Source: SAR202 cluster bacterium Casp-Chloro-G2
GTDB lineage: Bacteria; Chloroflexota; Dehalococcoidia; Lucifugimonadales; UBA3495
NCBI GenBank assembly: GCA_002816575.1
Contig: MUCI01000049.1
Span: 1 to 55,926, forward strand
DNA length: 55,926 bases
Direction of reading: 5' to 3'
The notes under the pieces were generated by a model. The model saw only the letters and a program-made list of their open reading frames with translations, was not told the origin of the DNA and searched no databases. Below, one piece after another: positions 1 through 9,067 of the stretch (position 1 is the first letter of the stretch; each line of letters starts with the position of its first letter). A program made the translations under genes and the position numbers.

Positions 1-74
1 AAAGGGGTATCCAAGGCAAACGGCTTAAAGCCGGATGGGTCGAGGACTACCTCCTCAAGGTGCTACTTGGTTAA
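1..74 (+). CDS. C-terminal end of an unidentified protein (partial)
   Basis: An open frame enters from the left edge and stops at TAA 72-74, giving about 23 C-terminal residues ending in DYLLKVLLG. The frame has no internal stop, but the piece is too short to assign to a family. It points the same way as dnaG, which begins about 200 bases downstream. A chance open frame cannot be excluded. Confidence 0.35.
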   Translation, partial: RGIQGKRLKAGWVEDYLLKVLLG

Positions 75-276
75 GACGCGATTGCCCTGACACCTCCGCC
101 TGTTCAAACGCTGCAAACCCATGATAGACTTATATTGACTCATTCCGCGATTCGCTAATGGCGGCGTGCGGTGAATCAGGGTTGACTCTGTTGTTGGGTG
201 GTGGCGTCACGAAGCATCTGCAGGCACATGCCGTGCGGCCCCCGAGCGCCGGGCTCGGCGTTGGAAAGGACGGGAT
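75..276. other. Leader region upstream of dnaG
   Basis: No gene is visible here. A TGA-TAGACT sequence at 122-130 resembles an extended -10 element. TTGACT at 135-140 could be a -35 box, but no good -10 lies 16-18 bases beyond it. The dnaG promoter is therefore only suggested. The last bases before dnaG contain AAAGGA, a weak ribosome site. Confidence 0.3.
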
Positions 277-2109
277 ATGACCGTTGTTGACGACGTAAAA
301 AGCCGGCTGGATATCGTTGAGGTCGTTTCCCAGCGTGTCGCCCTGCAGCGTTCCGGCCGTAGCTACAAGGCCAACTGCCCCTTCCATCAGGAAAAGTCCC
401 CTTCATTCCACGTCTTTCCCGACCGGCAGTCTTGGCGGTGCTTTGGGGCCTGCGCCACCGGCGGCGATGTTCTGTCGTTCGTGATGCGCGCCGAGAACTT
501 GGAGTTTGGCGAGGCTCTGCGGCAGTTGGCCCAGCAGACCGGAGTCACCCTGCCTAAACGGGGCCAGAACCCCCGGGAAGAAGCGGCCCACAAGATAAAT
601 GAGGACGCCCGCGCCTACTTCCAGCGCACGCTGGCGTCGGCCCAGGGAGCATCGGCCAGAGAATACCTGGAAGGCCGCAAGATGGACAAGAAGGCCGTGG
701 AGGCTTTCGAGGTCGGTCTTAGCCCAAATGACGGTGAATCGCTGAAGAATCACCTGACCAGAGAGGGATATTCCCTGGAGCAACTGGCCAGCGCCGGGGT
801 CGTACGCACTGGGGACGACGGCCTGGTGCACGATCAATTCCGGGGACGGCTGATGTTCCCGATACGCGACGTGCACGGTAACCTGGTGGGGTTCGGAGCC
901 AGGACCTTGGACGGGTCCGAGCCCAAGTACCTGAACTCGCAACAGGGGCCATTGTTCGATAAAAGCCGGCTGCTGTACTCGATGGACCGGGCACGCACGG
1001 AGGTAAGGAAACAGGGCGCGGTCATCGTCGAAGGCTATATGGACGCCATCGCGGCCCACCAAGCGGGATTCACCAACGTCGTGGCCCAGATGGGAACTGC
1101 TTTAACAGAATTTCAGGTTGATGAGATCCGGCGTCTCACGGGTAAGATGACCATGGCCCTTGACCAGGACGCGGCCGGTCAGGCAGCCACGTTGCGCAGT
1201 TTGGACGTGATCCTGGAGAGTTTCCGGACCAAGGTGAGCAAGCCAGGCCCCGACGGTTCTCCCCAATCTGCCGACCCCGACCTGAGAATCATAGTGATGC
1301 CGCCGGGGCAGGACCCGGATGACGTGATTCACCGGTCGCCATCCGATTGGGCCAGGTTGGTTGAAACCGCCATTCCGGCATACACATTCAGGCTGAACGC
1401 GATAATCGACCAAGGAGACGTGGCCACTCCCGAGGGCAAGGCCGAGATCGTCGCCAGGTGCGCTCCGATCGTTCACCTGGTCGGCGAGGGCATCCAACAG
1501 GCCAGCGCCATCGAGCTGCTGGCGACCAAACTCGGGGTGCCCATCGACACCGTCAAGGCTGCCCTGAGCCGCCCCTCGGTGGCCCGGCGCACGCGGCGTC
1601 CGGAACAACAGCGGCGCGCGGCGGCGACATCGTCGCCCTTCGCCAAGTTGGACCACGACCCGATAGAGGAGCACTGCCTGCAATTGCTTTTGGGGCACCC
1701 GGAGCTACGGGAATTGGCCCAGGGGCTGCGGCCGGAGTTCTTCCGGCGGCACGAAAACCGAGAGCTTTTCAGCCGGTGGCTGGACGCAGGCACTGGGATG
1801 GACAAAGATGAAATAGTGGCGTCGATCAAACGCAGCGGCGATGACGAGGTATCGGCGCAGTTGAATGCGTTGTTGTCGAAGCCGGTGATTCCGCTGGACT
1901 TCAACGGGCGGACTTCCTCGCTGAAGGAAGTAACGTCACGGCTGGAAGAGCGGAACCTGCGGATCCTAAAATCTGAAGAAGTTATTCGTTTCTCCGAATC
2001 CCCTCCAGACCTGGAGGACGGAGAACACGGCGACATACTGCGATTGAACGAGCAGATCAAAAAGAACGAAGGCCTACGGAGAGGCCAGGTCCAGGAAATC
2101 TCCGGCTGA
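277..2109 (+). CDS. dnaG: DNA primase DnaG
   Basis: DnaG synthesises the RNA primers used at the replication fork and works with the replicative helicase. The 610 residues show the family layout. An N-terminal CHC2 zinc finger has ligands C34, H37, C55 and C59 and the RCFGAC context. A Toprim core follows, with the acidic EGYMD motif (E252) and DQD acidic residues at 296-298. A C-terminal helicase-binding region starts near residue 459. The length is normal for bacterial primases. The start is ATG with AAAGGA upstream. The stop overlaps the ribosome site of the sigma-factor gene 12 bases downstream, so the two are almost certainly co-transcribed, the classic dnaG-rpoD macromolecular-synthesis pairing. 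Confidence 0.98.
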   Translation: MTVVDDVKSRLDIVEVVSQRVALQRSGRSYKANCPFHQEKSPSFHVFPDRQSWRCFGACATGGDVLSFVMRAENLEFGEALRQLAQQTGVTLPKRGQNPREEAAHKINEDARAYFQRTLASAQGASAREYLEGRKMDKKAVEAFEVGLSPNDGESLKNHLTREGYSLEQLASAGVVRTGDDGLVHDQFRGRLMFPIRDVHGNLVGFGARTLDGSEPKYLNSQQGPLFDKSRLLYSMDRARTEVRKQGAVIVEGYMDAIAAHQAGFTNVVAQMGTALTEFQVDEIRRLTGKMTMALDQDAAGQAATLRSLDVILESFRTKVSKPGPDGSPQSADPDLRIIVMPPGQDPDDVIHRSPSDWARLVETAIPAYTFRLNAIIDQGDVATPEGKAEIVARCAPIVHLVGEGIQQASAIELLATKLGVPIDTVKAALSRPSVARRTRRPEQQRRAAATSSPFAKLDHDPIEEHCLQLLLGHPELRELAQGLRPEFFRRHENRELFSRWLDAGTGMDKDEIVASIKRSGDDEVSAQLNALLSKPVIPLDFNGRTSSLKEVTSRLEERNLRILKSEEVIRFSESPPDLEDGEHGDILRLNEQIKKNEGLRRGQVQEISG

Positions 2110-2121
2110 GGAGGCACAAAT

Positions 2122-3714
2122 ATGGTCCGACGAAGAGACAGCTCAAGCGAATTGACCCCAGAGGACTTCCTAGAATCCAGGCAGGATGACTCTGATTCCC
2201 CGAACCCCGTTCTGGACATAATCCGCAACGTGGATGCCGCACGTGATGATGAGGGGACCGATCCCGACGGCATGCCCGCCGGCCGACCGGCTACCCTGAT
2301 CGAAAGTACGGGCGACGCTGCCTGGGAAGGCGGAACACCGGCAGCCGAGAAAGACGGCGAAACCACCGAAACCGCTGAAACCGCCGACGCCAATGACGAC
2401 GAGGAGCCCGAATGGGAGCCTGAGACCGAGTCGGTCGAGGTGTTGGACGACCCCGTGCGCATGTATCTGCGGGAGATCGGGCGGGTGCGCCTGCTCACCT
2501 CCGCGGATGAGCGCTCCCTGGCCCGCAAGATCGAGGGCGGGAAGCATCTGGAAGCCCTGCGCAATGAATTGACCGAGCTTGAGGGCCGCCCACCACGGTC
2601 ATGGGAGATCACCGCCGGACTGCTGAAACGCATGGTTGATGCAGCCCCGCTGGTGAAATCGCTGTCCGAGCAGTTGGGGTTGCCTTCTGATTTGACCATC
2701 TCCCAGATCACCGACCATCAGAAGCTGCGTGACGCCATCGACGCCGAGGTTTCGGTGGACCTGCTGGCGGCCATGGGCGAAGACCTGAATGAATACCCGG
2801 ACGACGTGTACCAGAGGGTTATCGCGCTCTCTCTGAGCTCCTGGTTAGTGCCGCCTGACGCGGTGGACGTCCTGGAGGACTCGACCCTTGACCAGTTGGA
2901 CGCCAAGCTGTCGGAGCTGAGCAGCTTCTCGGACCTGCAGGAACTGGACCCGCTATTCCGGGCCTATTTCCGGCGGATCGATGCCGAGAGCGAACGCGCC
3001 CAAGCCCGCCTGACCGAAGCCAACCTACGGCTGGTGGTCAGCGTAGCCAAGAAGTACATCGGGCGCGGCATGGCGCTGCTGGACATGATCCAGGAAGGGA
3101 ACATCGGGCTGATTCGCGCGGTGGAAAAGTTCGACTACCGCAAGGGCTACAAGTTCAGCACCTACGCCACCTGGTGGATCCGCCAAGCCATCACCAGGGC
3201 CATCGCCGACCAGGCGCGGACCATCCGGATCCCGGTGCATATGGTGGAAACCATCAACAAACTGATGCGCCAACACCGCCGGCTGCTTCAGGAGTACGGT
3301 CGCGAGCCCACTCCTGAGGAGATCGGCCTGGCCATGGAGATCGGGCCGGAAAAGGTTGAGGAGATCCTGAAGATATCCCAGGAACCGGTGTCTTTGGAAA
3401 CGCCCATCGGCGAAGAAGAGGACTCCCATCTGGGGGACTTCATCGAAGACCGCAACGCACTGGCGCCGGCCGATGCGGCGTCGTTCCAACTGCTTAAGGA
3501 GCAGGTTGGCGAGGTGCTGCACACCCTGACCGAGCGTGAAGCCCGGGTGCTCCAGCTCCGGTTCGGGCTGGAAGATGGACGGAGCCGCACACTGGAAGAG
3601 GTTGGACGAGAGTTCGGCGTAACCCGTGAACGGATCCGTCAGATCGAAGCCAAAGCGTTACGGAAGCTGCGCCACCCCACCCGCTCCCGGAAGCTCAAGG
3701 ACTTCCTCGAGTAA
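2122..3714 (+). CDS. rpoD: Primary RNA polymerase sigma factor (sigma-70/SigA)
   Basis: This is the housekeeping sigma factor that directs core RNA polymerase to promoters. After an acidic, poorly conserved N-terminus it shows region 1.2 ([12 protein letters not shown], from about residue 109). A nonconserved spacer follows, then region 2 from about residue 294 with [13 protein letters not shown] and the -10-reading [10 protein letters not shown] segment. Region 3 and region 4 complete it, with the [17 protein letters not shown] helix-turn-helix near residue 503. At 530 residues it is of primary-sigma size, unlike the ECF factor at 39.5 kb. Its start has a strong GAGGAGG site overlapping the dnaG stop. 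The conserved regions 2.4 and 4.2 fit the extended -10 promoters seen across the window. Confidence 0.97.
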   Translation: MVRRRDSSSELTPEDFLESRQDDSDSPNPVLDIIRNVDAARDDEGTDPDGMPAGRPATLIESTGDAAWEGGTPAAEKDGETTETAETADANDDEEPEWEPETESVEVLDDPVRMYLREIGRVRLLTSADERSLARKIEGGKHLEALRNELTELEGRPPRSWEITAGLLKRMVDAAPLVKSLSEQLGLPSDLTISQITDHQKLRDAIDAEVSVDLLAAMGEDLNEYPDDVYQRVIALSLSSWLVPPDAVDVLEDSTLDQLDAKLSELSSFSDLQELDPLFRAYFRRIDAESERAQARLTEANLRLVVSVAKKYIGRGMALLDMIQEGNIGLIRAVEKFDYRKGYKFSTYATWWIRQAITRAIADQARTIRIPVHMVETINKLMRQHRRLLQEYGREPTPEEIGLAMEIGPEKVEEILKISQEPVSLETPIGEEEDSHLGDFIEDRNALAPADAASFQLLKEQVGEVLHTLTEREARVLQLRFGLEDGRSRTLEEVGREFGVTRERIRQIEAKALRKLRHPTRSRKLKDFLE

Positions 3715-3778
3715 GACCGAAAGCAAAACCTGGAGCAAGGCCAGACGCATCTAACAAACAGAGAACGAATACGGGCCG

Positions 3779-3813
3779 GGCGACATAACTATGAGATTCG
3801 TTATTATGTTGCC
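3779..3813. repeat. Inverted repeat after rpoD
   Basis: GGCGACATAA (3779-3788) pairs with TTATGTTGCC (3804-3813), with one G-T wobble and a 15-base loop. No T-run follows on the plus strand, so it is at best a weak terminator of the dnaG-rpoD transcript. It could equally be an operator. Confidence 0.45.
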
Positions 3814-3873
3814 TGGTCTCGTTATTATTAGTAATCATCGTGTCATATTCTGTTGTTCTGTGGAAAATGGCGG

Positions 3874-3882
3874 TGGTATACT
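3874..3882 (+). promoter_or_regulatory. Extended -10 promoter of the small zinc-ribbon gene
   Basis: TGG-TATACT is an extended -10 element; a weak TTGTTC lies 18 bases upstream. Transcription would begin near 3889, after the upstream in-frame ATG at 3853. This supports the GTG at 3913 as the real start. Confidence 0.55.
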
Positions 3883-3912
3883 CGGCCCATTCCGAGTTGG
3901 GAGGAAGACTTA

Positions 3913-4125
3913 GTGCAAGAATCGGCCATGCCCAAATGTATGAGTTGTGAGGTTGGGAGTCTTGTCCCTCTCTCGGACTACGGCGGCCAGGGCGCCGCGG
4001 TCCATTACAAGGCCTGGGTCTGCATCAACCCATCCTGCGGGTTCAATATCAAGATACGGAACGGCGACATATACCTCAACGAGCCGATATCACCCGGCGG
4101 CATGAACACCCCTAGGACGCGCTAG
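3913..4125 (+). CDS. Small zinc-ribbon-like protein
   Basis: This encodes a 70-residue protein from a GTG start with AGGAAG five bases upstream. A promoter just upstream rules out the longer form. Cysteines occur as a CMSC pair near the N-terminus and a C-x4-C group (CINPSC) about 30 residues later, the spacing of a single zinc ribbon. The domain is followed by a short hydrophilic tail. Such tiny ribbons bind zinc and often nucleic acid or protein partners, but the partner here is unknown. The gene is monocistronic by position, with its own promoter, and follows the primary sigma gene. The family is not recognised beyond the metal motif. Confidence 0.65.
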   Translation: MQESAMPKCMSCEVGSLVPLSDYGGQGAAVHYKAWVCINPSCGFNIKIRNGDIYLNEPISPGGMNTPRTR

Positions 4126-4258
4126 TCTGGAGCGTCGGCATTGGCCGTTCTGTGGGGTCGTCTGGTACCCGGACGTTGTGTATCTAAGGAACTACCGCGC
4201 TCTCCCTTGATTCATTAATTACGGGCGGTGGGTGTCGAGGAGGTGGAAAGTAAGTAGC

Positions 4259-5062
4259 ATGGAAGCTGGTTACGATTATGTGTTCATCAGGGACCAACTA
4301 CGGCGGCGTATCGCCAGGTTCACAGGAATATTCCTTCTAGTCTTTGGTTTTCTGTTGCTGGCCTCCGGTGGCATCTACTACGGTTACTCAGCCAAAGCCA
4401 AGTCAGACCTCGATGGTCTGGTGGCCGTGCTTGAGCCGCGCACAGTCAACGCCATAACGGGCAGTTCCGCCTCCAACGTAAGTCTGTTCCCCGGCAAGGC
4501 TCTCAGCGCCGCTTCGTGGGACAACCCCTACAGCTACGAACCAGCCTCTCTGCGAGAGCAAACCTTGCTGAAAGGCTTCTCGCCCATCGGCGCCGACAGA
4601 ATCAGCGTCCCTGCGGCAGTCCCATCCACTAGGATATTGGTCCCCGCCATAGGCATCGACTCGACGATCTCCGAATTGTCCATCCTGGACCGGGGCGATA
4701 GCCGGGCCTACGAAAGCCCCGATAACATCGTAGGCCACATCCCTGAGTCGGCCAACGCCGGCCAGCCGGGCACGTCATGGTTCTTCGGACACACCGAAAG
4801 TCCTGTCAGCCGGGAAGGGTCGGTCTTCTTCAATCTGCAGAAGGTCCCTGAGAAATTGCGCAACGGAGAAGACATCTTCATCATCACCGATAACGGCGTC
4901 AATCAGTTCCTTTACCGGGCAACATCCACCCAAGTGGTTCACCAGAACGACCTGCGGTTGGACGCCACGCCGGACTCGGACATCAACCTGGTATCGTCGG
5001 TCCCGCGGTTCGTTTACGATTACCGGTTAGTGGTGTCTGGAGAACTTATCGGCCTGAAGTAA
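4259..5062 (+). CDS. Sortase-like membrane protein with Ser at the catalytic Cys position
   Basis: Sortases are membrane-anchored transpeptidases that attach proteins to the cell wall or build pili. This 267-residue protein has a basic N-terminus, one membrane segment (FTGIFLLVFGFLLLASGGIYYG) and a C-terminal sortase-type domain. The catalytic-His motif is present as FFGHTES (H178). The C-terminal motif reads NLVSSVPRFVYDYRLVV: the Arg (R256) lies nine residues after S247, which occupies the place of the nucleophilic Cys of the usual LVTC-x8-R motif in class C/D/E sortases. The protein may be a non-transpeptidase relative or use Ser. ATG 4259 is preferred; GTG 4232 is in frame but lacks a ribosome site, and GAGGAGG lies a little far upstream of 4259. 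Confidence 0.8.
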   Translation: MEAGYDYVFIRDQLRRRIARFTGIFLLVFGFLLLASGGIYYGYSAKAKSDLDGLVAVLEPRTVNAITGSSASNVSLFPGKALSAASWDNPYSYEPASLREQTLLKGFSPIGADRISVPAAVPSTRILVPAIGIDSTISELSILDRGDSRAYESPDNIVGHIPESANAGQPGTSWFFGHTESPVSREGSVFFNLQKVPEKLRNGEDIFIITDNGVNQFLYRATSTQVVHQNDLRLDATPDSDINLVSSVPRFVYDYRLVVSGELIGLK

Positions 5063-5104
5063 AGGCAAATGCGGCCCACGCGCGTAAGCAACAGCGAACG
5101 AAAT

Positions 5105-5144
5105 ACCCCTCGCGTCACACCAAGTGAAGCGGGGGGTCTCTTTT
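5105..5144 (+). terminator. Rho-independent terminator after the sortase-like gene
   Basis: ACCCCTCG (5105-5112) pairs with CGGGGGGT (5130-5137), with one wobble, and a T-rich tract CTCTTTT follows. It separates the sortase-like gene from the hydrolase, so the short frame running across it is not counted as a gene. Confidence 0.7.
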
Positions 5145-5199
5145 CCGCCTCCGTAAACTGCATTAGCCAAGCAGGCAGCGCCGTCAATCACAAGTTAGG

Positions 5200-5205
5200 T
5201 ATACT
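5200..5205 (+). promoter_or_regulatory. Possible -10 box of the alpha/beta hydrolase gene
   Basis: TATACT lies 43 bases before the TTG start and downstream of the terminator. No convincing -35 or TGn extension is visible. Confidence 0.35.
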
Positions 5206-5247
5206 ACAAACCCGCCGCCGGCAAGCCGTCCAAATGGGAGTTGCAAC

Positions 5248-6153
5248 TTGAACGACCTCTCCAGCGTGGACTTCATCCAAACTCCGGTGCTCAACATCGG
5301 GTATGGCGATTTCGGGGACAGATCCGGATTTCCAGTAATGCTGCTGCACGGGTTCCCTTATGACGTGCGCTCTTGGGATGGTGTTGTCCCGGACCTGGTT
5401 GCGGCTGGCTATAGAGTTCTAACACCCTATATCCGGGGATACGGGCCCACCACATTCCTCGATGACGGCGCCCCGCGCATGGCCGAACAGGCCGCCATCG
5501 CCCAAGACGTGGTCGACTTCGCCGAAGCCCTGGGGATCGGCCGGTTCGCCCTGGCGGGTTTCGATTGGGGGAACCGCGCCGCCTGCATCACGTCCATCTT
5601 GCATCCCGAGATGGTCAAGGCCCAGGTGGCCATCGGCGGCTATTCGGTGCAGAACACCGTCGAGAAGGAGCGGCCCGCTTCGGCCCTGGAAGAGGCCCAC
5701 CGGTGGTATCAATGGTATTTCAACACGGAGCAGGGGCGCGTAGGTTTGGAGGAGAACCGGAGAGACATCATCCGCCACCTGTGGGAAACATGGTCGCCCA
5801 CCTGGACGTACACCGACGAAGCGTTCAATGCAGCGGCACCCTCATTCGACAACCCCGATTTCGTGGAGATCACCCTCCATTCGTACCGGCACCGGCATAT
5901 GAACGCGCCGGGGGAGGAACGGTTCCTGGGGGTAGAGCGAGAGCTGGCGGCAGGCCCCCCGATCTTGGTGCCGTCCATCGTGCTAAGGGGGGCTGACAGC
6001 GGCTTCGGCGCGCCCAGCCAGGACCCAACGGAAGACCAGAGGAGATTTCCCGGTCTTGTTGCACGCCGCATCGTTGCCGGCGCGGGGCATGACCTGCCGG
6101 TCCAGCGTCCCGATGCGGTTTCGGCGGCGCTGATCGAACTGCTGGGGAGGTAG
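5248..6153 (+). CDS. Alpha/beta hydrolase of the epoxide hydrolase / haloalkane dehalogenase type
   Basis: This 301-residue cytosolic hydrolase has the full alpha/beta fold. An HGFPYDVRSW oxyanion segment sits near residue 35, the nucleophile elbow reads GFDWG with Asp106 as nucleophile, and GAGHDLP supplies the catalytic His281. An Asp in the elbow is the hallmark of epoxide hydrolases and haloalkane or fluoroacetate dehalogenases rather than esterases. The lid region is rich in Tyr and Trp (RWYQWYF), as in epoxide hydrolases. There is no signal peptide. The start is TTG with GGGAG seven bases upstream. The gene has its own transcription unit and converges on the CBS-domain gene across a shared terminator. 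The substrate cannot be told from sequence. Confidence 0.85.
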   Translation: MNDLSSVDFIQTPVLNIGYGDFGDRSGFPVMLLHGFPYDVRSWDGVVPDLVAAGYRVLTPYIRGYGPTTFLDDGAPRMAEQAAIAQDVVDFAEALGIGRFALAGFDWGNRAACITSILHPEMVKAQVAIGGYSVQNTVEKERPASALEEAHRWYQWYFNTEQGRVGLEENRRDIIRHLWETWSPTWTYTDEAFNAAAPSFDNPDFVEITLHSYRHRHMNAPGEERFLGVERELAAGPPILVPSIVLRGADSGFGAPSQDPTEDQRRFPGLVARRIVAGAGHDLPVQRPDAVSAALIELLGR

Positions 6154-6225
6154 CTCCGCCAACGGCATTCAACGTACGAAACCAGCGGCGCTCACCAGCG
6201 CCACTCACCCGCGCCGACCAAAAGA

Positions 6226-6253
6226 AAAGAGACGCCAATCACGGCGTCTCTTT
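6226..6253. terminator. Bidirectional terminator between convergent genes
   Basis: AAAGAGACGCC (6226-6236) and GGCGTCTCTTT (6243-6253) form a perfect 11-bp stem with a 6-base loop. The stem is A-rich at its 5' side and T-rich at its 3' side, so it can end both the hydrolase and the CBS-protein transcripts. Confidence 0.8.
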
Positions 6254-6280
6254 CAAGTTTCTGAATCCCGAACTTCGGAG

Positions 6281-7507
6281 CTACGCGTTGGCTTCGACAG
6301 TTCCCTCGTCAACGCGGCGGATGCGCAGTTTGCGGAGACGGCGTCCCAACATACTCACAACTTCTATGTGCAGGTTGTCGGACTGCACCGTGTCTCCAGC
6401 CTGGGGGATGCGCCCCAGGTTGTGGTAGACATAACCGCCGACAGTGTCCACTTCGCTGGCCTCGATGGTGGTGCCGAATATCTCGTCAACATGCTCCGTG
6501 GTGACCCCCGCGTCAACCAGCACGGTGCCGTCGGGCTGGTGAATAACATGGGCGTCTCTTGAGCGCGAGAACTCGTCCTCGATCTCGCCGACGATCTCCT
6601 CCAGAACATCTTCCATGGTGACCAGGCCCTCGGTGCCGCCGTATTCGTCCACAACGATGGCGATCTGGGTCCGGCGTTCCTGCAGGTCCTCCAGCAGATC
6701 GTCGACCCGCTTGGTCTCGGGGACGATGAACGCCTCGCGCACCAGGTCGCGCAGGCTGTTCTTCGGCTTGGACCACACCAGGGCGGCGAGGACGTCGCGG
6801 GCGTGGATGATGCCCAATATCTTGTCCATGGTTTCTTCGTATACCGGCAGCCGGCTATGGCCCCGGCTGACCATGATCTCGGCAACGGCCTCAAGGGAAG
6901 AGTCGGCCTCGACAGCGGCCATGTCCAGACGGGGCACCATGACTTCTCTGACGGTGGTGGCGTCCAATCGGATGATGGACCGAAGCATCTCCCGGTCGCG
7001 GTCATCCAGGTTCGTTATCTCGTCTTCAGTGATCACCCGTTCTTCCAGCTCGGCTGCTGTCATGCTGCTGGATTGGGCTGCCTGTCCATTGCCGTTGCTG
7101 TAGCCATTAACGGCGGCCAGCGTCATCTCTTCATTGGTTGAACCGCGGGAACGGCCAATAGGCCATGACAATACAGGGTAGCGGTTGCTCAGGTAGCTGG
7201 CGGCGCGGTCGATCAAACCAAGCCCGGCCAACAGACCTAAGGCCATGAACGCGATGGGGAACCAATCGGTGGTGACCGTGCCTTGGACCAAGGCAAGGCC
7301 GGAGAGGGCAACCGCGAAGAGACAGGCCGCTTTCAACCAGGAGATAAGCGAACCGAAGAACGCCGTGGGGTTCTCATCTCTGCCGGCGGGACCGGGAGAA
7401 TTACCCGGGCGCAGAACGCTCAGGTATGAGAACACAAGAAGGGAGGCTACTAAAACTATGGTTTGTGGTAAATAATCTGTATCCAAACACCCCGTCCCCC
7501 CGGTCAA
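6281..7507 (-). CDS. CorC/HlyC-family CBS-domain membrane protein
   Basis: This is a member of the CNNM/CorC family, linked to Mg2+/Co2+ resistance or efflux. Three hydrophobic segments fill the first 120 residues, a shorter membrane part than the usual CNNM domain. A tandem CBS pair follows: EVMVPRLDM...GHSRLPVY, then IVPETKRVDDLL...VDEYGGTEGLVTMEDVLEEIVGEI. The C-terminal CorC_HlyC domain contains DTVGGYVYHNLGRIP. At 408 residues it is near family size. The longest frame starts at a TTG without a clear ribosome site, so a start some seven codons later (TTG near 7486) is also possible. It lies 69 bases after glmU on the same strand and is probably co-transcribed with it. Confidence 0.88.
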   Translation of the reverse strand: MTGGTGCLDTDYLPQTIVLVASLLVFSYLSVLRPGNSPGPAGRDENPTAFFGSLISWLKAACLFAVALSGLALVQGTVTTDWFPIAFMALGLLAGLGLIDRAASYLSNRYPVLSWPIGRSRGSTNEEMTLAAVNGYSNGNGQAAQSSSMTAAELEERVITEDEITNLDDRDREMLRSIIRLDATTVREVMVPRLDMAAVEADSSLEAVAEIMVSRGHSRLPVYEETMDKILGIIHARDVLAALVWSKPKNSLRDLVREAFIVPETKRVDDLLEDLQERRTQIAIVVDEYGGTEGLVTMEDVLEEIVGEIEDEFSRSRDAHVIHQPDGTVLVDAGVTTEHVDEIFGTTIEASEVDTVGGYVYHNLGRIPQAGDTVQSDNLHIEVVSMLGRRLRKLRIRRVDEGTVEANA

Positions 7508-7576
7508 CCCGCGTATCTGCCGCGGCCCATATGGCCCGCGTCTGGAAAGGTGCCTGCGGGAAGAGCTGCCGGGAGG

Positions 7577-8941
7577 TCAGTTGGGACCTGTACGTCTATC
7601 TAATATTCTAGCAGGAACGCCAACAGCTAGTCTAGCCGCCGGGACGTCTTTCGTGACGACCGCGCCCGCCCCTGTGACGGCGGCGGCGCCGACGGTAACT
7701 GGGGCCACCAGCAGAGTGTCACAGCCGATGAACGCGCCGCTCTCCACCACCGAACGGTGTTTTTCCCGGCCATCGTAATTGCAGGTCACCGTGCCCGCGC
7801 CCACGTTGACGTTGGAACCGATGGACGCGTCGCCAATGTACCCGAAATGGCCCATTACAGCGCCCGCCGCAAAACGGCTCTCTTTCACTTCGACGTAGTT
7901 TCCGATATGCACGCCAGACTCCAGGTAAGCGCCGGGCCTCAGATGGCTGAACGGACCGACATCCACCCCGGATTCCATGACCGCCTCTTCCATCGCGGAA
8001 GATGTCACCCGGCAATCGTTCCCGATGGCCGAGTCTCTGATCACCGAGCCAGGTCCGATCTCGCATCCGGAGCCGATGACCGTTCTTCCCAAGAGCATGG
8101 TATTGGGCAACACCACGGTGTCCTGTCCGATCACCACGCCGTCGTCAATCATCACTGAAGACGGGTTGGTGATGGTCACCCCTTCCAGCATCAATCGCTC
8201 CCTGATCCGGCGGCGTTGAATGTCCTCCAGGTGGGCCAGTTCCACCCGGTTATTGATCCCCAGGACCTCAACGGAGTCGTCTACCGGCTGGGCTGCCACC
8301 AAGTCCCCTTGCCTAGAGGCGATTCCCGCCAGGTCAGTCAGGTAACGCTCGGGACTACCGCCGGCCGCCACCTGGCCCAGGTTCGCCCACAGCCAATCGG
8401 CTTGGAAGCAGTAAACCCCCGAGTTGACCTCCACTGTCTGCCCGGCCCTGGCGGCGTCATCGGTGTACTCAATGATGGCGTTAACGCCCTGCTGAGAACC
8501 GGTATCCCTGCTGATGCGCCCCAGGCCGTGGCCGTCTTGCACCAGGCCGGAAAGGATGGACATCTGCCGGCCGCCCTCGATGTGGCCTTCAACAAGCTCG
8601 CGCACCGAGTCTTCAGTCACCAACGGGGAATCTCCGCCCATGACGACGATATCGCGCGCGCCGCGGACGGTTACGGAGGACGCAGCTTCCACCGCTCCGG
8701 CCGTTCCTGTCCTGGCTTGTTGAACGGCGTATTGCACCGAATCTCCCAGCAGTGCTTTGACCGCATCCTGATTGGACGGCGAAACCACCACAACGATGCT
8801 TTCCACGCCCAACTTACCCAACAGTTCCACGGGATACCGAAGCAACTCTTTGCCGCAGAGCCGGTGCAGCACCTTGGGCAACCGGGACTTCATCCTGGTT
8901 CCCTCGCCGGCGGCCAGTATTATGCCTGCCAAGTTGTCCAT
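7577..8941 (-). CDS. glmU: Bifunctional GlcNAc-1-P uridyltransferase / GlcN-1-P acetyltransferase GlmU
   Basis: GlmU makes UDP-N-acetylglucosamine, the precursor of peptidoglycan and surface glycans, in two cytosolic steps. The N-terminal half is the nucleotidyltransferase with the ILAAGEGTRM loop, K-x-L-P-K-V-L-H and the MGGDSPLV metal-binding region. The C-terminal half is a left-handed beta helix of hexapeptide repeats carrying the acetyltransferase (GAYLESGVHIGNYVEVKES, NVGAGTVTCNYDG). At 454 residues it is standard. It is divergent from the amidase at 9162 and first in a probable two-gene unit with the CBS protein. A TGC-TATAAT promoter lies about 50 bases upstream. Having glmU beside a sortase-like gene fits a cell with a peptidoglycan-type wall, though this is indirect. 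Confidence 0.96.
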   Translation of the reverse strand: MDNLAGIILAAGEGTRMKSRLPKVLHRLCGKELLRYPVELLGKLGVESIVVVVSPSNQDAVKALLGDSVQYAVQQARTGTAGAVEAASSVTVRGARDIVVMGGDSPLVTEDSVRELVEGHIEGGRQMSILSGLVQDGHGLGRISRDTGSQQGVNAIIEYTDDAARAGQTVEVNSGVYCFQADWLWANLGQVAAGGSPERYLTDLAGIASRQGDLVAAQPVDDSVEVLGINNRVELAHLEDIQRRRIRERLMLEGVTITNPSSVMIDDGVVIGQDTVVLPNTMLLGRTVIGSGCEIGPGSVIRDSAIGNDCRVTSSAMEEAVMESGVDVGPFSHLRPGAYLESGVHIGNYVEVKESRFAAGAVMGHFGYIGDASIGSNVNVGAGTVTCNYDGREKHRSVVESGAFIGCDTLLVAPVTVGAAAVTGAGAVVTKDVPAARLAVGVPARILDRRTGPN

Positions 8942-8990
8942 TACATTACCCCTGTCGTTGAGCGGTGGTCCAGCGTGGGCTGGTGTCAGG

Positions 8991-8999
8991 ATTATAGCA
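8991..8999 (-). promoter_or_regulatory. Extended -10 promoter of glmU
   Basis: Read on the minus strand this is TGC-TATAAT, a consensus extended -10. The start site would be near 8984, leaving a leader of about 43 bases before the glmU ATG. The -35 region is unremarkable. Confidence 0.65.
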
Positions 9000-9067
9000 G
9001 TGAGAGCCGGGATCCCCTCGCCTGCCGCATAGCCCGTACCGGCTTATCCATGGGCGGCGGTTTCACG

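Noticed and set aside
5069-5251. A 60-codon frame between the sortase-like and hydrolase genes
   Set aside because: It runs through a clear terminator and has no ribosome site or protein-like composition.
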